54,181 nt of DNA from NCBI GenBank assembly GCA_035636095.1, contig DASPZU010000119.1, forward strand, positions 1-54,181, written 5' to 3'. The DNA is from Gp7-AA10 sp035636095. Its GTDB lineage: Bacteria > Acidobacteriota > Thermoanaerobaculia > Gp7-AA8. The stretch's first letter is position 1, and each line of letters starts with the position of its first letter. The notes below the pieces were generated by a model. That model saw nothing but the letters and a program-made list of their open reading frames with translations. It had not been told where the DNA came from and did not search any database. A program made the position numbers and the translations under genes. Positions 25,666-33,824 of the stretch are shown here, in pieces.

Positions 25666-26861
25666 CGACTTCGATCAAACCATCGGTTCGCCTGACGCGG
25701 CGCGTCATCGCGATTCGCATCTCGCCGACCATCGCCGTGATGAACAGCGCGCAGGAGCTGATCGGAAAGGGAGTCGACGTCGTCGATTTCGGCCCGGGCG
25801 AGCCCGATTTTCAAACCCCAGCCTCGATCTCTGCCGCAGGAAAGCGCGCCATCGATCAGGGAAAGACGAAGTACACCAGCAACGCCGGAACGCAAGCGCT
25901 GCGCGATGCCATCGCCGGGCGCTACCAGCGCCGCTGGGGCGCACGCGTGGACGGGAAGAACGTCATCGCCGGAACCGGTGGAAAGCAGGAGCTGTTCAAC
26001 GTCGTCCTGTCGCTGGTCGAAGAAGGCGATGAGGTGATCATTCCGGCGCCGTACTGGGTGAGCTTCCCCGATCAGGTGCAGTTCGCGGGGGGAACTCCCG
26101 TGTTCGCGCCGACGGAAGCGCCGAAATTCCGGCCGACGTTCGAGTCGATCGCCGCGGTGGCAAGCGAGCGGACGCGCGGCGTGATCATCAATTCGCCGTG
26201 CAATCCGACCGGCGCGGTCATCGAGGCATCCGAGCTGGAGAAGGTCATCGAGTGGTGCAGCGCGCGCGATGCGTTTCTGCTCTTCGACGAAACCTACGAA
26301 TTTTTCGTCTACCACGGCGCGCAGCATGTCTCCGCGATGCGCTGGTACAACGAACATCCCGAAACCGTGATCGCGGTCAATTCGATGTCCAAGACCTTCG
26401 CCATGACCGGCTGGCGCCTCGGATTCGCAGTGGGGCATCCGAACCTCATTGCGGCAGCCTCGAAGATCCAAAGCCACTCCACGTCGAATCCGAGCTCGAT
26501 CTCGCAGGCCGCGGCGCTGGAAGCGCTCAGTCACGAGGCGCCCGAAGTCGAGGAGATGCACCAGGCCTATTCGGAGCGGCGGGCGTGGCTCGTTCCGGCC
26601 ATCAATGCCATCGACGCATTGCGCTGCAGCGATCCTGATGGAGCGTTTTATCTCTTCCCGGAAGTGAAAGCGGTGTACGGGAAGGGAAAGGTCCACGATT
26701 CCAATTCGTTCGCGCAGTACCTGCTCGATGAGGCCCGGGTGGCGGTCGTGCCGGGCATCGCGTTCGGATCGGATGATCACGTCCGCATCAGCTACGCCAC
26801 CTCGATGGACAGGCTGCATGAAGGGGTGCGCCGGATCGAGGCGGCGCTTCGCAAGTTATAG
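25662..26861 (+). CDS. Class I/II aminotransferase (aspartate aminotransferase-like)
   Basis: A 399-residue PLP enzyme of fold type I. The PLP lysine is in NSMSKTFAMTGWRLGFAVG; the substrate/PLP motifs DFGPGEPDFQTP, NSPCNPTGAVIE and LLFDETYEFFVY are intact; the C-terminal Arg region reads HVRISYATSMDRL. This places it in the AspC/AatA subgroup I-gamma, probably transferring the amino group of aspartate or aromatic amino acids to 2-oxoglutarate. Its coupling to an ion exchanger gene is unusual and offers no functional clue. Confidence 0.92.
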   Translation: MTTSIKPSVRLTRRVIAIRISPTIAVMNSAQELIGKGVDVVDFGPGEPDFQTPASISAAGKRAIDQGKTKYTSNAGTQALRDAIAGRYQRRWGARVDGKNVIAGTGGKQELFNVVLSLVEEGDEVIIPAPYWVSFPDQVQFAGGTPVFAPTEAPKFRPTFESIAAVASERTRGVIINSPCNPTGAVIEASELEKVIEWCSARDAFLLFDETYEFFVYHGAQHVSAMRWYNEHPETVIAVNSMSKTFAMTGWRLGFAVGHPNLIAAASKIQSHSTSNPSSISQAAALEALSHEAPEVEEMHQAYSERRAWLVPAINAIDALRCSDPDGAFYLFPEVKAVYGKGKVHDSNSFAQYLLDEARVAVVPGIAFGSDDHVRISYATSMDRLHEGVRRIEAALRKL

Positions 26862-26926
26862 GGAATCAAGGCCAAAGAGCCCCCGTTGTACCTCGCGCCT
26901 TTCATCAGGGTAACCAAGGAGAACGT

Positions 26927-27931
26927 GTGAAGAAAGTCATCATCACTGTCAGCGCACTCGCGCTCGCGCTGGTCGCGCTGGCGCAGGAAAAGCCGGCAGC
27001 GCCGGCGACCACATCGGCAGCGACGACCACTGCCGCTGCGACCGCGACGAATCCCGATCCGGTGATCATCACTGCCGGCACGGTCGCGATTCACAAGTCG
27101 GACTTCGAGACGGCCGTCAAGTCGCTGCCCGCGGAATATCAGTCCTATGCCCTCGGACCGGGCAAGAAGCAGTTCGCGGACGACTACCTCCGCATGAAGC
27201 TTCTGGCTGCCGAAGGAACGAAGGCCGGCCTCGACAAGGATGCCGAAGTCGTCAAGCAGCTCAACCTTCTCCGCGAGAACCTGGTGGCGCAGGAAGAGCT
27301 GAAGCGGATCGACAGCAACATCGCGGTCAGCGACGCCGATCTGAAGAAGGCCTACGAGGAGAGCAAGAAAGAATATGAGCAGGTAAAAGCGCGACATATT
27401 TTGATTGCATTTAAAGGCAGCCCGGCCGCGCCGAAGGGGAAGAAAGAGCTCACCGACGCCGAAGCGAAGGCGAAGGCGGAAGCGCTCCGCGCGGAAATCG
27501 TCGCCGGCAAGGCGAAATTCGAGGACGTCGCGAAGAAAGAGTCGGACGACACCGAGACCGGCAAGAACGGCGGCGAGCTCGGCAACTTCGGGCGCGGCCA
27601 GATGGTTCCGGAGTTCGAGCAGGCGGCCTTCGCTGCCAAAGTCGGCGACATCACGCCGGTCACCCGCACCCAGTTCGGATACCACATCATCAAAGTCGAA
27701 GAGCATGCGTTGACGCCGTTCGAGCAGGTCAAGCCGACACTCGAAAAGAACGTGAAGCAGAAGAAGCTGCGCGACACACTCGACGCGTTGAAGGAATCGG
27801 CGAAACCCGTCTACGACGAGGCCTACTTCGCGCCGCCTCCAGCGCCGCCCGCGCCGAAGCCGCAGGCTGCACCCGCGGCCACGCCCAAGAGCGAAAAGCC
27901 GGCCGCCCAGAAGCCGGTCAAGAAGCCGTAA
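26927..27931 (+). CDS. Exported parvulin-type peptidyl-prolyl isomerase
   Basis: A 334-residue periplasmic chaperone/isomerase. The start is GTG 26927 after AAGGAGAA. The signal peptide spans residues 1-20 (MKKVIITVSALALALVALAQ), followed by an Ala/Thr-rich linker. A SurA-like helical N-domain (35-150) precedes a PPIC domain (about 155-265). The PPIC domain includes VKARHILIAF, KFEDVAKKESDD, NGGELGNFGRGQMVPEFEQA and FGYHIIKVEEH. The C-terminus is a Pro/Ala/Lys-rich tail. It probably assists outer-membrane protein folding. A hairpin element follows ten bases after the stop. Confidence 0.92.
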   Translation: MKKVIITVSALALALVALAQEKPAAPATTSAATTTAAATATNPDPVIITAGTVAIHKSDFETAVKSLPAEYQSYALGPGKKQFADDYLRMKLLAAEGTKAGLDKDAEVVKQLNLLRENLVAQEELKRIDSNIAVSDADLKKAYEESKKEYEQVKARHILIAFKGSPAAPKGKKELTDAEAKAKAEALRAEIVAGKAKFEDVAKKESDDTETGKNGGELGNFGRGQMVPEFEQAAFAAKVGDITPVTRTQFGYHIIKVEEHALTPFEQVKPTLEKNVKQKKLRDTLDALKESAKPVYDEAYFAPPPAPPAPKPQAAPAATPKSEKPAAQKPVKKP

Positions 27932-27940
27932 GTCTCCCGT

Positions 27941-28021
27941 CCGCCCGCCCGGTTAGGACGTTGGGATGTTGGAATGTTCGTCCATCATCCCAACATCCTG
28001 ACATCCCAACCGGGCGGGTGG
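27941..28021. repeat. Period-8 inverted repeat (36-bp arms)
   Basis: The left arm 27941-27976 and right arm 27986-28021 pair over most of 36 positions. The outer ends are CCGCCCGCCCGG/CCGGGCGGGTGG. The inner part is built of octamers such as CATCCCAA and CATCCTGA. The loop is nine bases. It follows the stop of the parvulin gene and may act as its terminator. The inner part resembles the element at 50855-50919. Confidence 0.88.
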
Positions 28022-28039
28022 TCGTGTTAACTTACGCGC

Positions 28040-28255
28040 ATGGAAATACCTGCGAAGGTCTCGGTCTTCAACAAGACGGTCGAGTTCAAAGGCAAACCGG
28101 GGACTCTAGTCGCCATCAACGATCTCGGCTTTTACGAGATCATCGTCGAGGTCCAGCAGCGGAATCACACCGTGCTGTTTCCGATTCAGGAAACGACAGT
28201 CATTTTCAACGAAGCGCTGCCATCGATCGAGGCCGATTTCGAAGTCGAAAGATAG
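28040..28255 (+). CDS. Small conserved-looking cytoplasmic protein
   Basis: A 71-residue acidic protein (MEIPAKVSVFNKTVEFKGKP ... LPSIEADFEVER) without signal peptide or membrane helix, predicted all-beta. I do not recognise the family. The frame is free of rare features, starts with ATG just after a hairpin element and ends four bases before a convergent DUF1761 gene, which supports it as real. Confidence 0.65.
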   Translation: MEIPAKVSVFNKTVEFKGKPGTLVAINDLGFYEIIVEVQQRNHTVLFPIQETTVIFNEALPSIEADFEVER

Positions 28256-28258
28256 GCG

Positions 28259-28690
28259 CTACCGCCAGAGCGCGAGTATGACGCCCGCGAGCACAAACGA
28301 AACGAGGTTGTAGCCGGAGTTGATCAGCCACAAGGCCTTCGGCTGCATCGAGAACAGCGAAGTCGCGTAGCTCGTCGCGGCCGCAAATCCGAGCCAGCAA
28401 AGAGCGCCCACTTCCGCGCCGCGCAACGCGGACGGCAGCGCAAAGTGCCTCACGATGATCGCCATCACCCACGCTGTGACCAATGCGCACAACAGAGCCA
28501 TGCCGTACATGAGCGGCATCTCTCGCTTCGCCTGCGGCGACGCCATGTAGGCCTTCATCTCCTCTTCGTTTTTTCCCATCAGGCGAGTCCACGGCTTCGC
28601 GAACAGGATGGGCGAATACCAAAAGCCACCGAGGACGAAGATAACGACCCCGCTAGTAAGGACGGCCAGATAGTTCACTGAGGGAATCAC
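28259..28690 (-). CDS. DUF1761 family membrane protein
   Basis: A 143-residue protein with four predicted membrane helices. The N-terminal NYLAVLTSGVVIFVLGGFWY followed by SPILFAKPWTRLMG is the DUF1761 hallmark. A second helix pair covers MPLMYGMALLCALVTAWVMA and GALCWLGFAAATSYATSL. No function is known for the family. It lies seven bases downstream of the diheme peroxidase-like gene's end on the same strand. Confidence 0.85.
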   Translation of the reverse strand: MIPSVNYLAVLTSGVVIFVLGGFWYSPILFAKPWTRLMGKNEEEMKAYMASPQAKREMPLMYGMALLCALVTAWVMAIIVRHFALPSALRGAEVGALCWLGFAAATSYATSLFSMQPKALWLINSGYNLVSFVLAGVILALWR

Positions 28691-28697
28691 TGCTGCC

Positions 28698-30050
28698 TCA
28701 AAGTGACTTCAAGTATTCCACCAGCGTGTTCTTTTCCTCCTCGGTTAGGCCGAGTTTCTTGAACCTGTCGTAGTGGTTCACGACGTCCCGAAGCGTCGCG
28801 AAGCGGCCGTCGTGGTAGAAGCCTCCTTTTTGATGCGACCAAAGGCCGCGCAGCGGGGCGGTTCGATACGTTTTTTCGGGCGAGCGATCGGCCTGGAAGG
28901 CATCGATCCCGATTTCGGCAGGGAAGTGCGTGTTCCATCCCGGCTCGGTAAAAAGCGGGGGGACATGACACGTCGCGCACTGCGCCTTTCCGTTGAACAA
29001 CGCCTGACCGCGCGATGCGCGATCGGCGTCGAATGCATTTGCGGGCGGAACGGGCGCCGGTATGGCCAGTTGATAGAAATGGAGGGCCGCGAGCTTCGAG
29101 GTGACCATGTCATTGCGGGCGCGCTTGTTTCCGAAGCCATTCTTGGCCGCAATCGGATACTGCGATGCGTTCATCAGCCGCCGATCAAAAAAGGTTCCCT
29201 GTCCATTCAATTCGAGATTTGCAACGTAGGCATTCCAGTACGTCACCGTTCCCCATCCGCCGGTCCAGGTGTGAAGATTCACACCGGCCATGCCGTAGGC
29301 CGGAGGAATCAGGGTTGCGGCCGGTTTTCCATCGGGACGAAACGCCTTCCCGTCCAGGTTGAGCTCAGCGTCGAACTTTCCGGGGCCCCAGCTTGCGAGG
29401 ACTTTTTTCGTCGTCGCGTCGTCGACGCCGAGAAGCTTGCTGATCGCGGGAAGTCCGGGTGTCAGGGAAATGATTGCGCCGGCATTCAGATCGCGGTTGG
29501 GCCAGCCGTCCAGACGTTTGCCGATTCCAGGCGCGAATGAATCGTCCACCGTCGAATGGCAAACCGCACAGGAGAGTCCGATCGAGCGCAGACTGCCGTC
29601 GGTGTTGAAAGTTCCCTTGACGCCCACGACGGCATTCAGCTTCAGCAATGTCAACGTCGTGGCGGGATCATCGAGGTTCACCTGCCCCTTTTTGATCGCG
29701 TCCGCGACGGCGTCCGGAATTGCTTCGGCGTCGACCTTCAGTCCCACTGCCAGCGCCGCTTTCGGCGAGACACCCGATCCGACGCCCCCATTCGCCGCTC
29801 CCGCGATGGCCTGATTGAGCCGGAGCGTGTCAGTCCAGAACACCTCGTCACCAAACGTGTCGAAGCGGAAAATGCGCTTCCCTTCAGCGAAGAGGGTCTG
29901 CGCGTTGTCGTCCACGGCGGCGCTCCAGTTCTCCTTCGTCGCCGTGACCTCGCCGGTTTTCTTCGGCGGCTGCTGTGCCTGGAGCGTGAAAAATGCTGCG
30001 AGGATGAACGAAACGAGCACGATGGATTTGCGCGGAAATGCTGATTTCAT
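28698..30050 (-). CDS. Exported diheme cytochrome, cytochrome-c-peroxidase-like
   Basis: A 450-residue periplasmic protein. I chose ATG 30050, preceded by GGGAGG four bases upstream, which opens with a good signal peptide (KSIVLVSFILAAFFTLQAQ). Two haem c sites are present, CAVCH (161-165) and CATCH (358-362). The C-terminal half (APLRGLWSHQKGGFYHDGRF, ATLRDVVNHYDR, LTEEEKNTLVEYLKSL) follows the CcpA/MauG pattern. The N-terminal half is longer than in CcpA. It could reduce peroxide or oxidise a periplasmic substrate. It ends the minus-strand run that contains the carbamoyltransferase cluster. Confidence 0.88.
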   Translation of the reverse strand: MKSAFPRKSIVLVSFILAAFFTLQAQQPPKKTGEVTATKENWSAAVDDNAQTLFAEGKRIFRFDTFGDEVFWTDTLRLNQAIAGAANGGVGSGVSPKAALAVGLKVDAEAIPDAVADAIKKGQVNLDDPATTLTLLKLNAVVGVKGTFNTDGSLRSIGLSCAVCHSTVDDSFAPGIGKRLDGWPNRDLNAGAIISLTPGLPAISKLLGVDDATTKKVLASWGPGKFDAELNLDGKAFRPDGKPAATLIPPAYGMAGVNLHTWTGGWGTVTYWNAYVANLELNGQGTFFDRRLMNASQYPIAAKNGFGNKRARNDMVTSKLAALHFYQLAIPAPVPPANAFDADRASRGQALFNGKAQCATCHVPPLFTEPGWNTHFPAEIGIDAFQADRSPEKTYRTAPLRGLWSHQKGGFYHDGRFATLRDVVNHYDRFKKLGLTEEEKNTLVEYLKSL

Positions 30051-30063
30051 CGAGCCTCCCCGG

Positions 30064-31056
30064 TTACGCAAGTTCCGCAATGCATAAGTCGTTCCGCCCC
30101 GGATGGTCAAGTTTTTTGCCGACCGTTATGAACAATCCGCCCTCGTATCCGATCGAGCCGATCCAGCCGATTTGCGCCAGCCATGCCTCCAGGTGCCAGT
30201 TGTCAGGGTCGCGTGCAAAGAGATCTTTCGAATCGCCGTCCAGCAGAGCGCTGGGATAGGCGCGCAGATATTCAATGCCGTTCTCCGCGAACCACTTCTG
30301 CACCTCGCCGAGGGTGTGGCAGTGTTCCTCCGGGTGTTGATATTGATCGCGGATCCACGCTTCGCGCCGCTGCGGCTCACTACGACGATCGTGTAGCACC
30401 GGATCGGACGCCATGCCCGAGATGCGCGCAAGGAGACGTCGCAACTGAAAGGGGATGCGCGCGACCGCGTTGTAGAGGCCGACCACGATCATTCCGCCCG
30501 GCCGGGCAAGTTGTGCGAGGCGCTGGAATGCGGCGCGAGGATTGGGCGTGTGATGCAAAACGCCGGACGAGTAGATGACGTCGAACGATCCTTTTCGCAG
30601 GCCGGGACGATGCAGATCGGTCTCGACGAACTGCACGCCATCGAGACCGAAGCGACGCGCGGCTGCCGCGCCGAGTTGGAGCGAAGCACGCGTGAGGTCG
30701 GCGCCGATGACCCGACGATTGGCGCGCGCGAGATGCAGCGTCATCTGCGCCGTGCCGCAGCCGAGATCGAGGACGCGTGCATCCCCAGGAATGGCGCGAT
30801 CGAGCATGCGCGCGAATTCGCTGCGCTCCGCGCGAGCGCGAAGCCATTCCAGGCTGTCGCGCGGCGGGTAGCCCGGGAAGGGCGCCTCCTGGTAAAAATG
30901 ACGGACGACTTCCGTGCGCGCATCGCCGGGCAGTCGCAGATTCGCGATTCCATCGGCAGCCTCGTAAGTCGCACCGCACGCGGCACACGACCAGTCCGCG
31001 GTGAGCATGCCGTCGCATGCGGGACACGCGAGAAGCTCGAGGAAATCGCCCATCAC
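30064..31056 (-). CDS. SAM-dependent methyltransferase with N-terminal Trm112-like zinc ribbon
   Basis: A 330-residue protein. Residues 8-38 form a zinc ribbon (LACPACDG ... CAACGATYEAADGIANL), as in Trm112-like domains. Residues 85-200 are a class I methyltransferase: motif I VLDLGCGTAQMTLHLA, the acidic motif II VIGADLTRAS, and FDVIYSSGVLHHTPNP. The C-terminal third (DQYQHPEEHCHTLGEVQKWF) resembles methyltransferases of lipid or polysaccharide clusters. It starts one base after the DUF5989 stop, so it belongs to the carbamoyltransferase operon. GTG 31056 and ATG 31053 are equally possible starts. Confidence 0.88.
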   Translation of the reverse strand: MMGDFLELLACPACDGMLTADWSCAACGATYEAADGIANLRLPGDARTEVVRHFYQEAPFPGYPPRDSLEWLRARAERSEFARMLDRAIPGDARVLDLGCGTAQMTLHLARANRRVIGADLTRASLQLGAAAARRFGLDGVQFVETDLHRPGLRKGSFDVIYSSGVLHHTPNPRAAFQRLAQLARPGGMIVVGLYNAVARIPFQLRRLLARISGMASDPVLHDRRSEPQRREAWIRDQYQHPEEHCHTLGEVQKWFAENGIEYLRAYPSALLDGDSKDLFARDPDNWHLEAWLAQIGWIGSIGYEGGLFITVGKKLDHPGRNDLCIAELA

Positions 31057-31057
31057 G

Positions 31058-31237
31058 TCAGAAGATCGAGTAGATGAACGGCGCCAGCGCTTCGACCGTC
31101 GTGGCCAGGATCAGCAGCAGGCCCGTCACGCAAAGAAAGATCGCGAGTGGCACCAGCCACCGCTTGTGGGCTTCGCTGTGCCAGAGGCCTCGAGTGAGCG
31201 CGGCGATCGAACCGGCCGTGCTGCCGAGGACGATCAC
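31058..31237 (-). CDS. DUF5989 family small membrane protein
   Basis: A 59-residue protein starting at GTG 31237, which overlaps the carbamoyltransferase stop as GTGA; an ATG at 31270 would extend it into that gene. The pattern is ALTRGLWHSEAHKRWLVP, one membrane helix, then the signature end APFIYSIF. DUF5989 proteins are typically found next to carbamoyltransferases and SxtJ-like proteins in surface-polymer clusters. The position here fits this exactly. The likely role is a membrane anchor or partner for the transferase. Confidence 0.85.
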   Translation of the reverse strand: MIVLGSTAGSIAALTRGLWHSEAHKRWLVPLAIFLCVTGLLLILATTVEALAPFIYSIF

Positions 31238-33033
31238 GCCGCGTTGAATGCGGCCGCGTCTTTTGAGCATGTCATGTCCTCCGCTCTCTTGATCAACAGT
31301 GAATCGCGTTTGGTGACGCGCGTCCGATCAGCAACCAGCACGTCAATGCCGCAGCGCAAAAATGTGGAGTAGCCCTCGACCGCGCGATTCACGATCGGCT
31401 CGCCGGCCAGATTGAATGAGGTGTTGAGCAGGACCGGCATTCCGCTCTTTCGTTCGTAGGCTTCCAGCAATGCGTACAAGCGCGGCGCCATGTCGCGCTC
31501 CAGCGCCTGAACGCGCGCGGTGCCGTCGACGTGCGTGACGGCCTGCAATCGTTCTCGATGTTCCGGCCGCACCGGAAAGACGCCGGACATGAATCGTCCC
31601 AGCCGGGCGCCGCCGGCGGGAAGATCAAAATAGCGATCGGCCGCCTCGATGGTCACCACAGGCGCGAAGGGACGGAATTGCTCGCGATACTTGATCTCGC
31701 GATTGAGTCGATCGCGCATCTCGATCGAGTGTGGCGCGGCCAGGATGCTGCGATGGCCGAGTGCGCGCGGACCGAATTCGAGAGCCCCTTCCATCCAACC
31801 GACAATCCGTCCGGCGGCCAGATCCTCTGCGGTCCGCTCGACCAGCGCCGCCTCGTCAAATTGATCAACATATTGACCATCTTCACGGGCGATGCGCGAG
31901 AGCTCGGCGCCGTCAACCGATGGACCCCAGAAGGGATGATCGGGAACATCGCGATCGGAATTTCGAAAGTGGATCCGATCGGCATAGAGCGCCGCTCCCA
32001 TCGCGCAGCCTGCATCGCCCGGCGCTGAAGGCACGAACACGCGCTCGAAGCCTGACTCGGCGAGAATGCGCGCGTTCGCCACGCCGTTGAGCGCCACACC
32101 GCCGCCGAGACAAAGATCGGGCAGGCCCGTTTCCTGACGCAGCGAACGTGCAAGATCGACCAGCGTGTCCTCGAGGACGCGCTGCACGCTGGCCGCGCAA
32201 TCGGCAAACCGGCGGCCGTCGTCTGTTTCGAGATCGATCGGCTCGTATGGATTTCGAGGCGGTCCGAACAGCTCGACGAAGCGCGATGAATACGATCGCT
32301 GCGACGTGGTGTGAAATTCAAAGTAGTCGAGGTCGAGTGCGAAAGCCCCGTCGGGCGTGGGTCGAATGACCCGGCGGACCTTGTCGACCATCGTCGGACG
32401 GCCATAGCCGGCGAGGCCCATGACCTTGTATTCGTCCTCATTGACTGCGAAGCCGAGGTAGGCGGTGAAGGTCGAATACAGCATGCCGAGGGAGTGCGGA
32501 AAGCGAATTTCGCGAAGAAGGGAGATCGAGGTCGAACCGTTGCCTCGTTCGCCATGGCCCACAGTGAGGGTCGCCCATTCGCCAACGCCGTCAGTGGTCA
32601 GGATCGCGGCACGCCGTGTCGGTGCCGTCAGAAATGCGGCCGCCGCGTGTGACTGGTGATGCTCCGTGAAGAGGATCTTGCGTGCAGGCGTGCCGAGGTG
32701 TGAAGAGATGATTCCACGGACCCAGACTTTTTCGCCCAGCGAATTCTTCATCGCTTTCGGAAATGCGCGCCACGAACGAGGAAATCCGCGGAGCGCGCAT
32801 GTGAGTATGCGATCGAACTTCAACATCGGACGCTCATAGAAGACGACTGCGTCGAGCGCCTCCGGGTCGATGCCACCGTACTCGAGGCACCATTCGATCG
32901 CGGAAAGCGGAAAGGCCGCGTCGCTCTTCTTGCGCGACAGCCGCTCTTCCTGCACAGCGCACACCGGGACGCCGTCGACGATGAGTGCTGCTGCTGCGTC
33001 GTGATAGTGAGCTGAGATGCCGAGAATCTTCAT
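31234..33033 (-). CDS. Carbamoyltransferase (NodU/CmcH family)
   Basis: A 599-residue enzyme that transfers a carbamoyl group from carbamoyl phosphate, via carbamoyl-AMP, to a hydroxyl group of a sugar, lipid or small molecule. The N-terminal Kae1-like domain begins MKILGISAHYHDAAAALI and has the metal/adenylate site HHQSHAAAAF (125-134). The YrdC-like C-terminal domain contains GALEFGPRALGHRSILA, RFMSGVFPV and MPVLLNTSFNLAGEPIV. All expected motifs are intact. It starts two bases after the ferritin-like gene and overlaps DUF5989, so the three are translationally linked. The acceptor is unknown; the neighbours point to a membrane or surface product. Confidence 0.95.
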   Translation of the reverse strand: MKILGISAHYHDAAAALIVDGVPVCAVQEERLSRKKSDAAFPLSAIEWCLEYGGIDPEALDAVVFYERPMLKFDRILTCALRGFPRSWRAFPKAMKNSLGEKVWVRGIISSHLGTPARKILFTEHHQSHAAAAFLTAPTRRAAILTTDGVGEWATLTVGHGERGNGSTSISLLREIRFPHSLGMLYSTFTAYLGFAVNEDEYKVMGLAGYGRPTMVDKVRRVIRPTPDGAFALDLDYFEFHTTSQRSYSSRFVELFGPPRNPYEPIDLETDDGRRFADCAASVQRVLEDTLVDLARSLRQETGLPDLCLGGGVALNGVANARILAESGFERVFVPSAPGDAGCAMGAALYADRIHFRNSDRDVPDHPFWGPSVDGAELSRIAREDGQYVDQFDEAALVERTAEDLAAGRIVGWMEGALEFGPRALGHRSILAAPHSIEMRDRLNREIKYREQFRPFAPVVTIEAADRYFDLPAGGARLGRFMSGVFPVRPEHRERLQAVTHVDGTARVQALERDMAPRLYALLEAYERKSGMPVLLNTSFNLAGEPIVNRAVEGYSTFLRCGIDVLVADRTRVTKRDSLLIKRAEDMTCSKDAAAFNAA

Positions 33034-33035
33034 GA

Positions 33036-33824
33036 TCAGTACTCGGTCCTCATCGATCCATTCCGCTCGGGCGCGATCGTTTTCCAGCCGGGCGGTTCGC
33101 GCCGTTCAGCGCGCTTCGCGAGAAACGCGAATGGCGGCAAGAGAACGAAATATTGGATGGTGAGGACCAGCGTGCCGATGAGGCCGGCCAATGCGGTCGC
33201 GATGCGCAGATACGCTTTCCAAAGACGCCCAAGTCGTGCCCGCCAAAGCTGCCATCGGTGCCGCTGCGGTGCCACACGGACCAACTGGCTCAGGGTGTAG
33301 TTCATGTGAAACATTTCGTCGTGCAAGATTTCCTCGAAGACTTTTTGTGTCCCTGGATCGGATGCCAGAACGTCGCGATAGATCGTGAATCGGTCGGCTG
33401 CAGACCTTTCCGCAACGTGCAGAAAGGCGAGTAATGTATCGTCGCTCTCGTCGGCGACCTGCAGGTCATCAATCCCGTGTCCCGCCAGCGGCAGCCACGC
33501 TTCAGATGCAGGCGTCGCGAATGCGCGCGAGTTGCGCAGAAGGGCCGCCGCTCGCCGTCGGAAGAGCAGGCCGTGACGGTTCTCGTCCACGGCGTGGAGC
33601 ATGTACAGCCGCCGCAGCAGCGGATCCGCCGTCACCTCGGCTGCCCGGAGGATGTCGCGCCCTCCATCGATTTCTATTTCACTGAATCGGAGCAGCTTTT
33701 GCACCCTGCGCTTGGGATTGCTCCAGATCCAGCGGTGGATTGGCGAGAGTATTCGCTCGAGTACCGGGGCGGGACTTTGCATATTTCGCAAACGGCTGAT
33801 TGCCGAAATTGCACTCGCTTGCAT
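33036..33824 (-). CDS. Ferritin-like di-iron membrane protein of the carbamoyltransferase cluster
   Basis: A 262-residue protein with AGGAAGG eight bases before ATG 33824; ATG 33782 is an alternative. Residues about 60-185 form a four-helix pattern with paired carboxylate/His motifs. These are AAEVTADPLLRRLYMLHAVD with ENRH, then SAADRFTIY and EILHDEMFHMNYTL. The ExxH pairs suggest a ferritin/rubrerythrin-like di-iron centre. The C-terminus has a membrane helix (LRIATALAGLIGTLVLTIQY) and a basic tail. Di-iron proteins of this kind may act as oxygenases or desaturases. It is two bases upstream of the carbamoyltransferase, so it probably acts on the same molecule. Its first 107 bases overlap the divergent SGNH gene. 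Confidence 0.75.
   Translation of the reverse strand: MQASAISAISRLRNMQSPAPVLERILSPIHRWIWSNPKRRVQKLLRFSEIEIDGGRDILRAAEVTADPLLRRLYMLHAVDENRHGLLFRRRAAALLRNSRAFATPASEAWLPLAGHGIDDLQVADESDDTLLAFLHVAERSAADRFTIYRDVLASDPGTQKVFEEILHDEMFHMNYTLSQLVRVAPQRHRWQLWRARLGRLWKAYLRIATALAGLIGTLVLTIQYFVLLPPFAFLAKRAERREPPGWKTIAPERNGSMRTEY

Noticed and set aside
31238..31270. ATG 31270 as the start of the DUF5989 protein
   Set aside because: It adds 11 basic residues not typical of the family and lies within the carbamoyltransferase gene; GTG 31237 gives the usual length and a GTGA overlap.
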